A stretch of 64,000 nucleotides of DNA. It comes from Facklamia miroungae. GTDB lineage: Bacteria > Bacillota > Bacilli > Lactobacillales > Aerococcaceae. This document shows, one piece after another, positions 62,335 to 64,000 of the stretch. Below the pieces are notes generated by a model. It was not told where the DNA came from. It did no database searches and was given only the letters and a program-made list of their open reading frames with translations. Position 1 is the stretch's first letter; every line of letters begins with the position of its first letter. The position numbers were made by a program, and so were the translations under genes. The DNA lies in the NCBI RefSeq assembly GCF_012396555.1, contig NZ_JAAXPS010000008.1:17118-81117 (forward strand). The letters run 5' to 3'.

Positions 62335-63834
62335 ATGGCATGTACAACAATTTTAGTAGGTAAGAAAGCTTCTTATGACGGATCAACATTGGTGGCACGA
62401 AATGAAGACTCTTGTTCGGGTCAATACAATGCCAAAAAATTGGTAGCTGTAGCAAGTGAAGGGCACCCTGAGGTCTACCATTCTGTTTTAGCCCATTTAG
62501 ATATTGATTTACCCAAAAATCCAATGTCTTATACCTTAACCCCAGATGCTGTAAATAGCAAAGGTGTTTGGGGAGCGTGTGGTGTTAATAGTGCTAACGT
62601 AGCGATGACAGCCACTGAAACGATTACTTCGAATGCTCGCGTTTTGGCTGCTGATCCGTTAGTAATATATCAAGAAAGTAAAGGTGAGAAGGGTTCAAAG
62701 GATTATCAGGAAGAAATGCTTGGCGGTATTTCAGAAGAAGATATGGTCTCTTTAGTTTTACCCTATATTCATTCAGCCCGTGAAGGTGTTCAACGCTTAG
62801 CAAGTTTGTTGGAGACTTATGGAACTTCTGAAATGAACGGAATAGCTTTTCAGGATGTAAATGAAATTTGGTGGTTAGAAACAATTGGAGGTCATCATTG
62901 GATCGCTAAGCGGGTACCCGATGATTCATACGTAGTTATGCCCAACCAATTTGGTATTGATACTTTTGACTTAGAGGATGCCTTCGGTCCTCAAAAAGAC
63001 CACATGTGTTCTTCAGATTTGCGCGTGTTTATTGAAGAAAATCACTTGGATTTATCAATCGAGCAATCTTTCCAACCACGCTTAGCCTTTGGTTCGAGAA
63101 CCGAAGCAGATAAAGTTTATAATACACCAAGAGCTTGGGTGATGGGACGCTTTTTCAACCCCAATACTTACAAGTGGGAAGGTCCAGAAGCGGATTACAC
63201 GCCTGAATCTTTTGATATTCCTTGGTCCTTTGTACCTGAACATAAAATTACTGTTCATGAAATAAAAGAAATACTCTCTAATCATTATCAAGGAACCCCA
63301 TACGATCCCTATGCACTTAAAGGAGAAAGTAAAATGCGTGGGGCATACCGTACCATTGGAATCAACCGCAATAACTTTTTGGGCTTAACACAAATTCGTC
63401 CTTATATAGCAGAAAAAAACCGCAGTTTACAATGGATGGCTTTTGGATCAAATGTTTTCAATGCCATGCTTCCGTTGTATACTCAAGTTAGTCAATTTCC
63501 ATCTTATCTCAGTCAAACAAATGATCAGCCAACCACCGACAGTCTTTATTGGTCTTCGAGAATGATTGCAGCCTTAGCAGACGCCCACTATCCTCAAACT
63601 CAAGCTGACGTTGAATCCTATCAAGCAAAAGTAGACCATCAAGCCTTAGCTATTATTAAAGAATTTGATGAGAAATTAAGTCTAGCAGATGAAAGTCAAA
63701 AGAATAGTTTATGCGAAGAAGCCAATCAACAAATAGTGAATATCATCCAAAAAGAAACTCAAGACATGCTCAAAAAAGTATTATATACTGCCTCAAATGG
63801 TATGAAGAATGCTTACGCACGTTCTGATAACTAG
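62335..63834 (+). CDS. C69 family dipeptidase (PepD type)
   Basis: An N-terminal-nucleophile hydrolase that cleaves dipeptides in the cytoplasm. The 499-residue product starts MACTTILVGKKASYDGST, with C3 as the expected nucleophile after N-terminal processing, then ARNEDSCSGQYN. WWLETIGGHHWIAKRVPDD lies near 180-198. I chose the ATG at 62335 over the GTG at 62326 because it puts the cysteine close to the N-terminus; the ribosome site is weak for both. It could degrade peptides whose amino acids relate to the neighbouring symporter. Confidence 0.92.
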   Translation: MACTTILVGKKASYDGSTLVARNEDSCSGQYNAKKLVAVASEGHPEVYHSVLAHLDIDLPKNPMSYTLTPDAVNSKGVWGACGVNSANVAMTATETITSNARVLAADPLVIYQESKGEKGSKDYQEEMLGGISEEDMVSLVLPYIHSAREGVQRLASLLETYGTSEMNGIAFQDVNEIWWLETIGGHHWIAKRVPDDSYVVMPNQFGIDTFDLEDAFGPQKDHMCSSDLRVFIEENHLDLSIEQSFQPRLAFGSRTEADKVYNTPRAWVMGRFFNPNTYKWEGPEADYTPESFDIPWSFVPEHKITVHEIKEILSNHYQGTPYDPYALKGESKMRGAYRTIGINRNNFLGLTQIRPYIAEKNRSLQWMAFGSNVFNAMLPLYTQVSQFPSYLSQTNDQPTTDSLYWSSRMIAALADAHYPQTQADVESYQAKVDHQALAIIKEFDEKLSLADESQKNSLCEEANQQIVNIIQKETQDMLKKVLYTASNGMKNAYARSDN

Positions 63835-63887
63835 AAAGAAATAAAAGCTCTTAGAAATATTATTTCTAAGAGTTCAGACTGTAGACA

Positions 63888-63931
63888 AAGTCCTTTAAAT
63901 CACCAACCAATGGTGATTTTGAGGGCTTTTT
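63888..63931 (+). terminator. Terminator after the dipeptidase gene
   Basis: AAATCACCA (63897-63905) pairs with TGGTGATTT (63911-63919), extended by an outer AGTCCTT/GAGGGCT helix, then five T. A second hairpin without a T run (63848-63872, CTCTTAGAA/TTCTAAGAG) lies just before it. Confidence 0.88.
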
Positions 63932-63963
63932 GATATATAATAAAAAGAAAACGGGTGATTTCT

Positions 63964-64000
63964 ATGATGTCCACTAATGCAGAAAGTAAAACGTTCGAAG
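63964..64000 (+). CDS. Start of a further gene, cut by the window edge (tentative)
   Basis: An ATG pair at 63964 and 63967 opens a frame reading MMSTNAESKTFE to the window end. A TATAAT at 63936-63941 lies upstream, but the ribosome site is poor. Too little is visible to name it. Confidence 0.4.
   Translation, partial: MMSTNAESKTFE

Overview
The window looks like the chromosome of a low-GC Gram-positive bacterium of the order Lactobacillales. This is an inference from several things: the AT-rich sequence, strong AGGAGG ribosome binding sites, frequent GTG/TTG starts, T-box control of tRNA synthetase genes, the mevalonate pathway genes mvaA and mvaS, EpuA and DUF3397 genes next to the cell-wall cluster, and an L27 with a cleavable N-terminal extension plus its protease Prp. 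A family such as Aerococcaceae or Carnobacteriaceae would fit, but I cannot fix the genus. No rRNA, tRNA, CRISPR array, prophage or intact insertion sequence is visible.

Layout. 1-3.9 kb: prfA (end), prmC, a Sua5/YwlC gene, glyA and upp. 4-6.5 kb: mvaA-mvaS. 6.6-10 kb: a DUF1146 gene, murA, an mbl-type mreB, epuA and a DUF3397 gene. 10-25 kb: the division and cell-wall (dcw) cluster mraZ-rsmH-ftsL-pbp-murE-mraY-murD-murG-divIB-ftsA-ftsZ-ylmG-ylmH-divIVA. It is compact and probably mostly co-transcribed, with a promoter carrying MraZ-type repeats and a second promoter before ftsA. 25-28 kb: a T-box and ileS. 28-30.5 kb, minus strand: a TelA/XpaC pair. 30.7-38.9 kb: a Nudix hydrolase, a small membrane protein, mtnN, rpsD with a pseudoknotted leader, ezrA, an iscS-type gene with thiI, ridA and a sirtuin. 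39-50.3 kb: T-box-valS, folC, radC, csp, mreBCD, pepO and rplU-prp-rpmA. Apart from csp and pepO, this part follows the order known from Bacillus.

50.4-64 kb is the accessory part. It holds small secreted or membrane proteins and a YtrA-type GntR/ABC transporter operon with a perfect palindromic operator. Next come a DUF1538 membrane protein paired with a tandem PII-like protein, and a YitT protein. A decayed reading frame follows, then an SOS-controlled Y-family polymerase operon (minus strand), a dicarboxylate/amino acid symporter with a possible CcpA site, and a C69 dipeptidase.

How the genes work together: most of the window builds and divides the cell wall. MurA, MurE, MraY, MurD and MurG make lipid II. 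The penicillin-binding protein, FtsL and DivIB cross-link at the septum. FtsA, FtsZ, EzrA and DivIVA organise the division site, and two MreB-type proteins with MreCD guide elongation. MvaA and MvaS feed the isoprenoid carrier. The points most worth a second look are the DUF1538/tandem-PII pair, the GntR/ABC operon, the loss of ylmE-sepF from the dcw cluster, and MurE residues that suggest meso-diaminopimelate rather than lysine.
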